Assembly: GCA_958296195.1 (NCBI GenBank)
Contig: OY282455.1
Coordinates: 3,893,809 to 3,957,808 of the forward strand
Source of the DNA: an uncultured Pseudomonadales bacterium
Lineage (GTDB): Bacteria; Pseudomonadota; Gammaproteobacteria; Pseudomonadales; Azotimanducaceae
Length of the DNA: 64,000 nucleotides
Direction: 5' to 3'
How positions within the stretch are numbered: position 1 is the first letter of the stretch; each line of letters begins with the position of its first letter. Below are positions 25,070 through 38,400 of the stretch, one piece after another. Below the pieces are notes generated by a model. That model was given only the letters and a program-made list of their open reading frames with translations, did not search any database and was not told where the DNA came from. Made by a program: the position numbers and the translations under genes.

Positions 25070-27151
25070 TCAAACGCCCAGTTCCCGGCGAAAGGGCGGC
25101 AGGGAGTCCAGCAGGGCTTGGCCGTAGCGGTGGGTGAGCACCCGCTTGTCGAGCAGGGTGATGCGGCCCCAGTCTTTTTCGTTGCGAATCAACCGACCGC
25201 AGGCCTGCACCAGCTTCATGGCGGCGTCCGGCACGCTGATCTCCATGAAAGGGTTGCGGCCCTGGGCCTCGGCCAATTCGGCGATGGCCGCATCCACTGG
25301 GTCGTCCGGCACGGAGAAAGGCAGCTTCACGACGACGACGTGACGGCAGTAGTCGCCCGGCAGGTCCACGCCTTCGGCGAAGCTGGCCAAGCCCAGCAAA
25401 TAGCTGGGCTGGCCGGCATCCACCCGCTCGTGGTGGGCCAGCAGCATGGCCTGCTTGGAGCGCTCGCCCTGAACCTGGATGGCGGCGCCCGCTTCCGTAT
25501 CGACCAAGGCGCTTGCCAAGCCGCGCAACTGCCGCCAAGAGGTGCAGAGCACTAGGGCGCTTTGCTCCTTGGACAGCAGCGCCGGCAACAATTCACCCAC
25601 CTCGGCGGTGTGGGCAGCGAAATCCTTGGGGTTGGAACGCATGTTCGGCACCGACAGCACGGCGATGTTGGGGTAGTCGAAGGGACTGGAAATCCGCACG
25701 CCTTGCGCCTCCTGCAATCCGCTCCGCTCAAAGAAACGGTCGAAGCGGCCCAAGGCGGCCAAGGTGGCGGATGTGGTGACGCCGGCGTAGCTGCGCGACC
25801 ATAGCCATTCATGCAGCAGCGGTCCCGGCTCTATGGGAGCGCTGACCGCCTCCATGTCCTGCTCCGTGCGTTGCACCCAGCGGGCGCGATGGGCACCGGC
25901 CTCAGCCTCGCTGGCGGCGTTGGCGTAGTCCTCCAACAGGGCTTGCGCGGCTTGGGCACGGGCCTCCAGCTGGCCCACCGCCGGCAGCCAATCCTCAGCG
26001 GCCAACGTGTCCTCTAGACTTAAATCCCCATCCAAGGCCCTGCGCAGAAACTCCTGGGTGGCGGACAAGACGGCGCATATCTTCGCCAAGGGCGCGGCGG
26101 CGGCAGCGGCGGCTCGGGCAGCCGGCTCCTCTATGCGCCCGAAACCGAACCGGCAAACTTCAGTGCTGGGATCCTTTTCCACAAAGGGCAAGGTGGCCAA
26201 GGTTCCGTGCAGCCCCTCCATGCCGACTTTGAAGGCTTCGCACTCCGCCGCCAAGCCCTTAGCCAAGCGCTCCAGTTCCCCGGGGCGGCCAAGCCGTTGC
26301 GTCAAGGTGCCCAAGCCGGCATTGACCTGATCCGCCCAAGTGAGCGCACCGCGCAGCCGCACCCTGGCGGCGAAGTGATCCTGGGTCTTGTCCGGCAGAT
26401 GGTGGGCCTCATCAACGATGACGATGGACGCCTCCGGCGGCGGCAGCACGGCGCCCCCGCCCAAGGCGTAGTCCACCAACAGCAGATCCTGATTGGTGAC
26501 GATGACGTCCGCCTCGCGCACCTTGGCCCGGGCCTTAAAGAAGGGACAGCCGGCGTAGAAGCTGCATTTTTTGTTGGCGCAGCCGCGATGGTCAGTGGTC
26601 ACGCCAGCCCAAAGCGACGGCTCCAGTTCCTCGTTCCAGCTATCGCGTTCACCGTTCCAAGCGCCTTGCGCAAACGCCCCCTGCATTCGTTGATGAACGG
26701 CGCTCTGGTCGGCCGCGGCGGCGGCGTCGAACAGGGTCAAGCCCTCTTGGGCTTCCGGCTTGAGGGCTTGGTCCAGCCGCTTGGGACAAAGATAGCGCCC
26801 GCGTCCCTTGGCCAAGGCGAAGCTGAAGTCCAGCCCGGCGCTGCGCTTAAGATCGGGCAGGTCGCGCAGGACGATCTGCTCCTGCAGGGCCACGGTGGCG
26901 CTGGCGATGACCACGGACTTCTCCAACGCCTTGGCCACCGGAATGGCCGCCAAGCAGTAGGCGGCGGTCTTGCCCGTGCCGGTGCCGGCCTCAATGGCCA
27001 GGGTGCGCGGCGGCTGTTCGGCGGCGCAGGTCTGGGCGATGCGGGCGATCATCTCCCGCTGGCCGCGCCGCGCCTTGAAGCCTCGGGCCTGCAGCCAAGC
27101 GCTGTAGGCGGTCTGGATTGCCGATTTCAGCTCCGGGGTCAAGGCGCTCAT
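25070..27151 (-). CDS. dinG: ATP-dependent DNA helicase DinG
   Basis: A 693-aa Fe-S superfamily 2 helicase. Walker A is EAGTGTGKTAAY near residue 55, and DEAHHLPD is the Walker B box. QACGRLIRN near 650 is motif VI. Four cysteines (YLCPK and GCANKKCSFYAGC) form the Fe-S cluster site between the motor motifs. The VLPPPE...DEAHHLPDK context matches DinG rather than YoaA. It unwinds 5' tailed DNA and R/D-loops. Candidate starts lie at 27151, 27160 and 27172. It converges with the M16 protease gene. Confidence 0.9.
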   Translation of the reverse strand: MSALTPELKSAIQTAYSAWLQARGFKARRGQREMIARIAQTCAAEQPPRTLAIEAGTGTGKTAAYCLAAIPVAKALEKSVVIASATVALQEQIVLRDLPDLKRSAGLDFSFALAKGRGRYLCPKRLDQALKPEAQEGLTLFDAAAAADQSAVHQRMQGAFAQGAWNGERDSWNEELEPSLWAGVTTDHRGCANKKCSFYAGCPFFKARAKVREADVIVTNQDLLLVDYALGGGAVLPPPEASIVIVDEAHHLPDKTQDHFAARVRLRGALTWADQVNAGLGTLTQRLGRPGELERLAKGLAAECEAFKVGMEGLHGTLATLPFVEKDPSTEVCRFGFGRIEEPAARAAAAAAAPLAKICAVLSATQEFLRRALDGDLSLEDTLAAEDWLPAVGQLEARAQAAQALLEDYANAASEAEAGAHRARWVQRTEQDMEAVSAPIEPGPLLHEWLWSRSYAGVTTSATLAALGRFDRFFERSGLQEAQGVRISSPFDYPNIAVLSVPNMRSNPKDFAAHTAEVGELLPALLSKEQSALVLCTSWRQLRGLASALVDTEAGAAIQVQGERSKQAMLLAHHERVDAGQPSYLLGLASFAEGVDLPGDYCRHVVVVKLPFSVPDDPVDAAIAELAEAQGRNPFMEISVPDAAMKLVQACGRLIRNEKDWGRITLLDKRVLTHRYGQALLDSLPPFRRELGV

Positions 27152-27265
27152 GGGGTGCATGGTAACCCGCACTTCCCGGTCACAGGTTGGACGCCTTGGT
27201 GCGCAAACGCGCCGGCCACGAAAGGGCGCGGAATCGGAGGCACTCTCCCAAAGGCCGGCGGCGGC

Positions 27266-30140
<2,875 letters not shown>

Positions 30141-30175
30141 TCAACACTCCCGCACCAGCCTTCGGGCAAGCAGCC

Positions 30176-31069
30176 CTACTCAGAGGCTTGCTGCTGCGCA
30201 AAACTCGCCACCCGACCGCGGTACCGCTCCAAGGTCGAGGTCGTGAACGGCTGGCGCTCCTCATCCTGCAACGCGCCGCCCAAGGCATCGGCGATCGCTT
30301 GGGTGGTGTGGATCAGGTCGTCCAGTGCCTCGAAATCTTGCTCGGCCCCCGTTAACTCCAGGAAGGCCGTCACGCCTGGCGATGTGCAATCCCCCGCCAA
30401 GTCAAAATAGCCGGGCTCCACAGCATTGGCCACACTGAAAACGGCCTGCTGCGACTGCGGTTCTAAGCGGTGAAATATCTTCATGTCTCCATACTTGAGG
30501 CCAACGGCGCGCAGCGCCGCAAGCAGCGCATCACCAGCAAAACGTTGGCCATCGGGCGCCAGCACATGCAAGACGATCAGCGCCCGTTCCTCCGGCGCGG
30601 CGTCGTCGGCGCCTTCCTGCGCATTGTCATCCTCCTGCGCGTCGTCGCCGAACTCCGCCACAGGCGCCTCCGCCTCCTGCCGCTGAACTGCATCCGGGAA
30701 CACCGGTGGCGACTGGGGCCAGCGTCGCTCCGGCGCCGGCTCATTGGCTGCATCGTTTCCTGCTGGGAAATTCGCTTCCCCCAGCGGAGACGCCGCCGGC
30801 TGCAGGAGCGTTGCTGGTTCGCCGGCCTCGGCTTGCCCCGCAGCTTCGACCTGCGCGGCCTTCGCCTCTTCAAAAGGCACCACTCGGGCACCGCCGGCCG
30901 GAAGCTCGCAGCTAATCCAGTCCTCCTCGTCGGCGGCGGGAACCAAATCGGGTTCTATGCGCATCCTCAAACTGTTGCGATGTTTGGACCAAGCAGACCA
31001 AAGCCCGTGCCCCACGACCAAGACGACAACGATGACGCCTCCCAAAACAATGAGTTCCCTGATGTCCAC
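30176..31069 (-). CDS. zipA: Cell division protein ZipA
   Basis: A 297-aa bitopic inner-membrane protein. Residues 1-25 form the N-terminal membrane anchor (ELIVLGGVIVVVLVVGHGLW). A Pro/Ala/Glu-rich linker of about 130 residues follows. The C-terminal FtsZ-binding domain covers about 165-297 and includes MKIFHRLEP, VFSVANAVEPGYFDL and a final helix. It tethers FtsZ to the membrane at the division site. The order smc-zipA-ligA is a gammaproteobacterial signature and supports the identification, since ZipA linker sequences diverge strongly. Confidence 0.93.
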   Translation of the reverse strand: MDIRELIVLGGVIVVVLVVGHGLWSAWSKHRNSLRMRIEPDLVPAADEEDWISCELPAGGARVVPFEEAKAAQVEAAGQAEAGEPATLLQPAASPLGEANFPAGNDAANEPAPERRWPQSPPVFPDAVQRQEAEAPVAEFGDDAQEDDNAQEGADDAAPEERALIVLHVLAPDGQRFAGDALLAALRAVGLKYGDMKIFHRLEPQSQQAVFSVANAVEPGYFDLAGDCTSPGVTAFLELTGAEQDFEALDDLIHTTQAIADALGGALQDEERQPFTTSTLERYRGRVASFAQQQASE

Positions 31070-31089
31070 TTCGGTTCCCTTAAACAGCC

Positions 31090-34000
31090 TTAGCCCGCCG
31101 CCGCCATCGCTGCGGCCTTCTCCACATCCACCGAAACCAAGCGGGAAACGCCGGGTTCATTCATGGTTACGCCCAAAAGATGATCCGCCATTTCCATAGT
31201 GAGCTTGTTGTGGGTGACCACAACAAATTGGACGTCTCGAGACATCTCTTCAATCAACTCGGCAAAGCGGGCTACATTGGTGTCGTCAAGCGGTGCATCC
31301 ACCTCATCAAGCAGGCAAACCGGGCTGGGATTGAGCTGGAAGATGGCGAAGATGAGCGCAATCGCCGTCATCGCCTTCTCGCCGCCGGAAAGGAGGTTGA
31401 CGCTGGTGTTGCGCTTCCCAGGCGGCTGCGCCATTAGGGAAACGCCGGTGCTCAGCAGATCATTGCCGGTCATCTCCAGATAGGCGCGGCCCCCGCCAAA
31501 AACCTTGGGAAACAACTCTCCCAACTGGGCATTGACCTTATCGAAAGTCTCCTTGAATCGAGAACGGGTTTCGCGATCGATCCGATGGATCGCCTGCATC
31601 AAGGTCTCCAAGGCATTGGTGAGATCCTCGTGCTGCGCATCCAGATAGGCCTTGCGCTCGGATTGCGCCTGAAGCTCGTCAACGGCGGCCAAGTTGATGG
31701 GGCCGAGGCGCTGCAGGCGCCGGTCAAGACGGGCCAGTTTTTCCGTCCACGCCTCATCGGCAGCCTCCTCGGGCAACTCCTGGAGCAAGGCTTCAAGCTC
31801 GTGGCCGCTGGCCTCAATCTGCTCGAGCAGATGGTCTTTCTGCACACGCAGACCCTCACGGTCAACGCGAAGGCCCTCAGTCGCGGAGCGGGCCTGTTCA
31901 ACGCCGTCCCGCGCTTCCCCTCTGGCGGCTTCGAGCTTGCGAACGGCGTCGTCAAGCTCGCCGCTGCGCCGCCGCAACTCGCCTAGCTCCCTTTCGATCG
32001 CCACCTTTCGTGCAAGATTGGAATCGAGGTTCCGCCTCAACCCCGGCAGGGGCGCCTCGCTGGCCGCCTGACTTGCCTCGATCCGACGACGGCTCCCCGC
32101 CAGTTCCGACGCTTGGGCGACAAGCCTTTGCCGCACCGTCGCAACCGCTTCCAAGCTGGAGGCCAAGCCTTGTTGCTGGGCGCGCAGAACATGGAAGCGT
32201 TCGTGCTGCTCCCGAGCCTCCCGCCGCGCCTGCTCCAAGCCTTCGGTTAGCCGCTCCCGCGCCGCCGTAAGCTCTTGTCTCCCCTCCTCCTCCCCAGCGC
32301 CCGCCTGCTCAAGAGTCCGCAAGGACGCCTGAACTTCCGCCAGCCCATCCTGCTCCAAGCGCAGTTGACGCAGAACGCCCTCCCGCTCCTTGCGACGCCG
32401 GGTCAAACGAGCCAATGCCTCGTCCAGCTTTGCTTGGCGAACGCCATGGTCGGCCTTCAACTCGCCAATCCTGCCTTCGAGCTCGAAGGAGCGACGCCGC
32501 AGATCCTCCCGCTCGCTCTCCACCGCACGAACGCTCTCCCGACCTTCAGCCACCGCGTGCCGTCGGGCCTCAAGCCGCCCCTCCGCCTGCCGCACCCGGT
32601 CTTCCAAGGCCGCCAGTTCCTGAGACCGCTCAACGACGCCGGCGCCCGCCTTCACCTTCGACAGGCGGCGCAGCCAATCCCGACCAAGCCACAGACCGTT
32701 GCGCGTGACGATGCTTTCGCCAGGCTTGAGTTCGGGCCGCATAGCCCAGGCGGCGGCATCCGACTCCGCCGCGAAAACGCCGTGCAGCAGCGACCCCAGC
32801 TTAAGGCCGGAACCATGCACCAGGGTTGCAAGGCCCGGCAATTTGCCCACGGTTTCGGCGTCCACGCACCCTTCGACCAAGGCCAGATGACCGTCGGCGA
32901 GGACGTCAACCCGGCCGGCGTAGTCTTCCAGATCATCGACCTTAACGGCCTGCACGAAGTCGCCAAGCACCATCTCGACCGTGTGCTCCCAGCCGGGCGC
33001 AACGCTCAACGACTCTCCCAGACGTTCGGCGCCGCCAAGACCCTGCCCCTCAAGCCAAGCCTGCGCGTTGACGTCTGAACGCCCCAAGGCCAATTGCTGG
33101 GCGGCCTGCAGACGGGCCATCTCCTGGCGCTGCCGCTGCACCTCGGTGTGCGCCTCGTCCAATGCGGCCTCCTTGGCGGCCAAGCCCTCCTGAGCGACGC
33201 CGAGCCGATCAAGGCGGAGGGCCAATGCATCACCCAGTTCCCGACGTTGCCGCCCAAGCCGGTCGATCTCCTCCACCAGGCCATCGACTGCGCCGCTGTC
33301 GAACTGGGCCGGCGCCGGCTCATCTTCGAGCCCGCGCAACCGCTCCTGCAACTGCTCAATAACCGTTTGCTGATGGTTCCGGCGGGAAGCCTGAATGGCG
33401 GCGTCCCGCTCCCGACCGGACGCCCGACGGCTGAATTCGTCCCACTCCGCCTCCCAATTTCGGTAGTTTTGCTCCAGGTCGCGCAAGCGCTGCGCCGCGG
33501 CGGCGTCATTGGCTTGCGCCGCCTCCACGGCGGGCTTTAGCTGGGCGGCTTGAAGCTGAAGGTCTTCGATCTTCACTTGGTCCAAATCGAGTTGTCGAGC
33601 CGTTTCCTGCGCTCGCTCCACCACTGCGTCCAGCTCGGTGCGCAATTCTCCCAAGCGGCTTCGATGCAGCTGCATCGCTTCCTCATCACGGGCGATGTCC
33701 GCAGACAATTGATAGTAGCGCCCCTGCGTTTCATTAAGGGCGTCCCCGGCCTCCGTTCGGGAAGCTCGGCACTGCTCAATCTCCGCCTCAATCCGCCGCA
33801 GTTCGGCTTGCGCCCTCTCCAGCGTCGTCTGCTGGCGAACCAAGGCCGCGTCAAGCCTCTCCAATTCACCCGCTAGGCGGTGGCTGCGCATGGCGTGCAG
33901 CTCGGCGTTGACCCGTTGCTCCTCGGCCTTCAGCGCTTGGTGGCGCTCCGCGGCCTTCGCTTGCCGCTGCAAGCGATCCAACTGCTGCGCCAGTTCATCG

Positions 34001-34593
34001 CGTATGTCCTGCAGCCGAGCCAAGTTCTCCTCAGTGTGCTTGATGCGGTTCTCGGTTTCCCGCCGCCGCTCCTTGTACTTGGAGATGCCGGCCGCTTCCT
34101 CGAGATGCACCCGCAGCTCCTCCGGGCGAGCTTCGACCAAGCTGCTGATCATGCCCTGTTCGATGATGGCGTAGCTGCGCGGCCCCATGCCGGTGCCAAA
34201 AAACAGGTCGGCGATGTCCCGCCGTCGGCATTGGGCGCCGTTCAGGAAATAGGTGGAGCGGTGGTCGCGGCTAACCTCTCGCCGGACGGCGATTTCGCCA
34301 TAGGAAGCATATTCCCCGCCGACGCGCCCGGCGGAGTTGTCGAACAGCAGTTCGACTGCGGCCAAGCCGGCCATCTTGCGGCTTGATGCGCCGTTGAAGA
34401 TGACGTCGGTGAGCGCCTCCGCCCGGAGCTGCCGGGCCGAGCTTTCGCCCAGCACCCAGCGCACGGCGTCAACGATGTTGGACTTGCCGCAACCGTTGGG
34501 ACCAACAACGGCGCAGCGATTTCCAGGGAAGCTGACGACTGTCGGATCGACAAAGGACTTGAAACCCGCCAGCTTGATCTGCTTTAAGCGCAT
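31090..34593 (-). CDS. smc: Chromosome segregation protein SMC
   Basis: A 1167-aa SMC ATPase. Walker A is GPNGCGKSNIVDAV near residue 33. Two long coiled coils flank a hinge of about 150 residues (around 510-660). The C-terminal head has the ABC signature LSGGEKAMTA and Walker B in VCLLDEVDAPLDD. The length and arrangement are those of full bacterial SMC. It folds and segregates the chromosome with ScpA/ScpB, which are not in this window. It heads the cluster with zipA and ligA. Confidence 0.97.
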   Translation of the reverse strand: MRLKQIKLAGFKSFVDPTVVSFPGNRCAVVGPNGCGKSNIVDAVRWVLGESSARQLRAEALTDVIFNGASSRKMAGLAAVELLFDNSAGRVGGEYASYGEIAVRREVSRDHRSTYFLNGAQCRRRDIADLFFGTGMGPRSYAIIEQGMISSLVEARPEELRVHLEEAAGISKYKERRRETENRIKHTEENLARLQDIRDELAQQLDRLQRQAKAAERHQALKAEEQRVNAELHAMRSHRLAGELERLDAALVRQQTTLERAQAELRRIEAEIEQCRASRTEAGDALNETQGRYYQLSADIARDEEAMQLHRSRLGELRTELDAVVERAQETARQLDLDQVKIEDLQLQAAQLKPAVEAAQANDAAAAQRLRDLEQNYRNWEAEWDEFSRRASGRERDAAIQASRRNHQQTVIEQLQERLRGLEDEPAPAQFDSGAVDGLVEEIDRLGRQRRELGDALALRLDRLGVAQEGLAAKEAALDEAHTEVQRQRQEMARLQAAQQLALGRSDVNAQAWLEGQGLGGAERLGESLSVAPGWEHTVEMVLGDFVQAVKVDDLEDYAGRVDVLADGHLALVEGCVDAETVGKLPGLATLVHGSGLKLGSLLHGVFAAESDAAAWAMRPELKPGESIVTRNGLWLGRDWLRRLSKVKAGAGVVERSQELAALEDRVRQAEGRLEARRHAVAEGRESVRAVESEREDLRRRSFELEGRIGELKADHGVRQAKLDEALARLTRRRKEREGVLRQLRLEQDGLAEVQASLRTLEQAGAGEEEGRQELTAARERLTEGLEQARREAREQHERFHVLRAQQQGLASSLEAVATVRQRLVAQASELAGSRRRIEASQAASEAPLPGLRRNLDSNLARKVAIERELGELRRRSGELDDAVRKLEAARGEARDGVEQARSATEGLRVDREGLRVQKDHLLEQIEASGHELEALLQELPEEAADEAWTEKLARLDRRLQRLGPINLAAVDELQAQSERKAYLDAQHEDLTNALETLMQAIHRIDRETRSRFKETFDKVNAQLGELFPKVFGGGRAYLEMTGNDLLSTGVSLMAQPPGKRNTSVNLLSGGEKAMTAIALIFAIFQLNPSPVCLLDEVDAPLDDTNVARFAELIEEMSRDVQFVVVTHNKLTMEMADHLLGVTMNEPGVSRLVSVDVEKAAAMAAAG

Positions 34594-34983
34594 TCTGTTC
34601 CGCTAGCCCAAGAGCGCAAGGCCAACCCAGCCAAGCCCTAACCGCCCGTTGGACCCATAGTGTAACGCAGCCGTAGAGGATTGCTAGCTCACTTTCAAGG
34701 AGAATTGCGCTGTAGCGTTTTAGCGATGCGCCCCAAACAACCGGATTGGCTGCTTAGCCGGTTTTCGGCTGAAGGCTAGCCGGCGGGCGAAAGCGGCCTC
34801 CCAGTTTTGCTCCGCGGCCGCAACGGAAGAGCGAAGTTCAGGCGACTGGAATCCAGGCGCAGTGCGTCCTGCTCAAGGCGCACCACCGGGGACTTGCCGC
34901 TGGGCCACCATTTCGGATGCGCCGGTCGGCGCCGCTCCCGGCGGCTGGCGGGTTTTGCTGGTCCGCCGGCCCTTGGTTGGCGC
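34594..34983. other. Intergenic region upstream of smc
   Basis: About 390 bases between the interrupted secreted-protein gene and smc, expected to hold the promoter of smc-zipA-ligA. Several short GC hairpins are present (for example GGCTgcttAGCC and GCCGgttttCGGC near 34750-34770) that could end the upstream transcript. No gene is supported. Confidence 0.5.
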
Positions 34984-35364
34984 TCATTCCGCGAGCACGT
35001 CGATGCGTGGGGCGAAGCAGTAGCCGCCGTGCTTGCGTCCGTCGTCCACCCGGACCACCGCCCGGCGGCCCGTCACGAACGCCAGCTGCGCCGAGTCGAA
35101 CAGGCGCCGCGCCTCCGCCTTCGACACATGCTCCCCGGAGCAGCTAAACGCCACCCACCGCCCCGGGCAGTCCAGCCCCGTCGCCTCCGCGACCGACTCC
35201 GACAGCTACGCCATGCAGCCCCCGTAGCGACCGTCCTCCGACGCCAGCGTCCGAACCACCCCAGCGGACAGCCGAGCCTCCGCCGCCTGCGCCCCGGCCG
35301 GCGGCAGAACCGCCAGCGCCGCGCACAGCAGGCCCGCGGCCCCCAGCCCGGCCGCTCCCGACAT
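34984..35364 (-). pseudogene. Small secreted protein gene with in-frame TAG at codon 53
   Basis: From ATG 35364 (AAGG upstream) the frame reads a signal peptide (GLLCAALAVLPPAGAQA), then VVRTLASEDGRYGGCMA, and meets TAG at 35208-35206. Without any shift it continues LSESVAEATGLDCPGRW, FDSAQLAFVTGRRAVVRVDD and HGGYCFAPRIDVLAE to a TGA at 34984, 127 codons in all. The region after the stop has the Cys pattern and strand order of a folded secreted domain, so it is clearly one protein split by one nonsense codon; TAC to TAG is the simplest change. It lies 65 bases downstream of the large Calx-beta/LRR gene. Readthrough cannot be excluded. Confidence 0.8.
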
Positions 35365-35429
35365 CGCCTTGCCTTCCCTTCATCGCTTCGTCTCCTTGTT
35401 GCGTTGCATGTGCGTTGATCCCGCCAAAC

Positions 35430-38400
35430 TCATTGCGGCTCCGCCCCCGGCGGGGCGGCCTCCGCGGCCGGCGCCGGCGCACCGGCCATCCAGCCCAGCC
35501 GCCAGCCGCGCGCGAACGGCCGCGCCGCCGCCGACACCGCCACCGTGAAGCGGTGCTCCACGGCCAGTCCGTCACTGTCCGTCGCCGTCACCGTGACCGT
35601 GACCAGGCCCTCGAGGCCCTCGCCGTTCGGCTCAATCGACAGAACGCCCCCGGACACGCTCACGGACGCCAGCGCCGGGTCGCTCGACTCCGCGGAGTAG
35701 GCCAGAGCGCCGCCCCCGTCGGCGGCGAGGAACTCCGACAGGTCCAGCGCCAGCGCCCCGCCCAGGGACTCCACGGCCTGCCCCGGAACGGCCCGAACCA
35801 CCCTCGGCGGGCGCTTGAACAGCAGCAGCCCCGGCCCCGCCTCCGTCCGAACCCCCCGGAAGCAGGGGTGCCGGCCGTCCTGCACGTCCCCGCACAGCCC
35901 CGAAGGAACTTCGGGGGCGCCGGACAGCGACAGCCGCGCCGCCCCGCCCTCCGAAAGCGAAACCGCAATGGGCGCACCGGACACTTGGCCGGCCCCGATG
36001 CGGGCGCTGTCCGCCGACAGCGCCGCGCCCTCGGCCAGCAGCCCGGCCGACAGGGCGAAGGGCGCACCCTCCGCCACCCGCGCAACAACCGCCGCCGGGC
36101 CGGGCGCGAAGTCCTCCGCGTCCGTGCGGACCAACTCCATCGCCAACGTGAACGGGGCGCCCGGGTTGCCCGAAAGGTTCAGCTCCGACAGGTTCGACGC
36201 GCCTTTGAAGAACCCGGCCGGCAACTCCGCCAGCCGGTTGCCGCCCAAGTCCAGGCGCGACAGCGACGCCAGGTCCGACAGCAGGCCGCCCGGCAGCGAG
36301 CGCAGGCGGTTGCCCCCCAGGTCCAGCGACGACAGCCGGCCCAGACCCGCGAACAGGCCCTCTTGAAGCTCCGCCAGCCGGTTCCCGTCCAAGCGCAGCC
36401 GCTCCAGCGCGCCCAGGCCCGCGAACAGGCCCGCCGGCAACTCCGCCAGGCCGTTCCCGTGCAGGTGCAGAACCCGCAGCCCCGCAAGCCCCAGAAGGTC
36501 CCCCTCCCGCAGCGACCCGATCCCCCTGCGGTAAAGGCTCAGGTAGCCCCGCTCCGCCAGCTCCCGAACCGAGGGCGCCCGGCACTCCCGCGAGCCCCGC
36601 AGCGCGTCCCGAACCTCCGGCGTCCGGTCGCACACGCCCTCCTCGATGGCCACCGACGCCGTCGCCGCCCCCAGCGCCCAGTCCGCCTCCGAGTCCGGCG
36701 CCAGCAGCCGAACCCGCAGGTGCTCCCGCGCCGGCTCTATGTCCATGTCGTCGTTGATCGGCACTTCAATGAAGGCCTCACTCTCCCCGGCCGCCAGCGT
36801 CAGCGTCCCGTCCGAGCCGCCGTGGTCCGCCGCGTCCGCGTCCGCCGTCCCGGGGTCCCCGTCCGCCTCCAGGACGTACCCCGCCGAAACCGCCCGCTCC
36901 GAAGGCCGGCTCAGCTCCACCCGCAGCCGCGCCGCCCCGCCCTCCGGCGCCGAAGCCGAAGCCGCCGAGAACGACAGCACCCGGCCCACCGCCACCGAGA
37001 ACGACAGCCGCGCCGACAGGCCGCCCGAGTCCGTCGCCGTCACGACCACCGTCGCCAGCCCCGGCGAGCGCCCGTCCACCCACAGCCGGCCCCCCGACAC
37101 CGCCGCCCGCGCCACCTCCGGGTTCAGCGACTCCGCCGAATAGCCCAGCGCCCCGCCCTCCGGGTCCCGGAACCTGCCCGACAGCGGAACCTCAGCGCTT
37201 CGGCCCGGATCCAGGTCCAGGTCCCCGAACTCCCCAACCGCCACCGGCGCGCGGTTCGGCGGCGGCGGCGGGGTCCCGCCGCCCGGTGGGGCCACGGCCC
37301 CGGCCCGGTCGTCGTCCGTGATCGTCAGCGTTACGTCGGGCGGCGCGTTGGTCACGCTGTCGGAGGCGGTTCCCGAAACGGTCACCGCCTTGTCCGCCGC
37401 ATCAATCGCGTTGTCCACCGCGGTGAGCGTCACCGTCCCTGTGCTCGTCGTCGTCCCCGCCGGGATGGTCAGCGTCGTTCCCGTCAGCGTGAAATCACCC
37501 GACACCGCCGGGGCCACCGCCGCCGCCGACACCGTGATCGTCGTCGCGGCGCTCGTCGTCCGGTCCAGCGTCGCCGTCACCGTCGAAACCCCGGCGTTCT
37601 CCGAAATCGAGGCGGGCATGAGGACCAGCGCCGCATTCGGAGGCGGTACAAGAGGAACCCACTCGGTCATGCCAACGTTCCCCCCGGCAGGGCTGTTGTA
37701 GCCTTGCCACCTGAGTCTGATGACGACCCCGCCGTTGTCGATCATGGCTTGGGTCGGAGCGAAATTCGTCACCGTCAAAGGGCGGTTCCGGAAAGGAGAG
37801 CCAGGAATCGCTCCATAGCTCTTGAGTGACTGACACGAGGTAGACGGGAGCGGCGGAGTCACCGTCGTCCAGGGACAAGCGTCAATCGCGACGTTATCCC
37901 AGATCCTGCTTCCTCCGGTGATTGTGACTGACTGCTGAAGCATCAGCTTGCCTATGAGGCTCGTCGTGGTCACATCATGAGTCCAGACGCCGCCCGGCGT
38001 CCATCTGGCTCCCGGCGTCACATCGTCGTTTGTGATCGTCCCCGTGCCGGTCGCCGTCGAGATCGTCGCGTTCGTCGCGCTGCTCAGGGTTACCACGACG
38101 GTCTCGTTCGCCTCGTCGGTCGTGTCGCCCGTCACCGCCACGGTGAAGGTCTGGCTGGTCGTCCCCGCCGTGAAGGTCAGCGTGCCGCCGGTGATCGCCG
38201 TGTAGTCCGTCCCCGACGTGGCCGTGCCGGTCCTGGCGTCGGCGTAGTCCACCGTCACCTGCTGGGCGCTCGCCGCGCTCAACGTCACCGTGAACGTCAG
38301 GTTCGTCGAGCCGCTGTTCCCCTCCGTCACGCTTGGCGAGTTGATCGACAGCGTCTGCGCGGCGGCCTCGGGCGCGGCGGCGAAGGCAAGGAGAAGCAAG

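Noticed and set aside
35415..37829. 804-codon rightward frame opposite the Calx-beta/LRR gene
   Set aside because: Arg/Pro/Gln-rich composition of an antisense shadow; the leftward frame has a signal peptide and clear domains.
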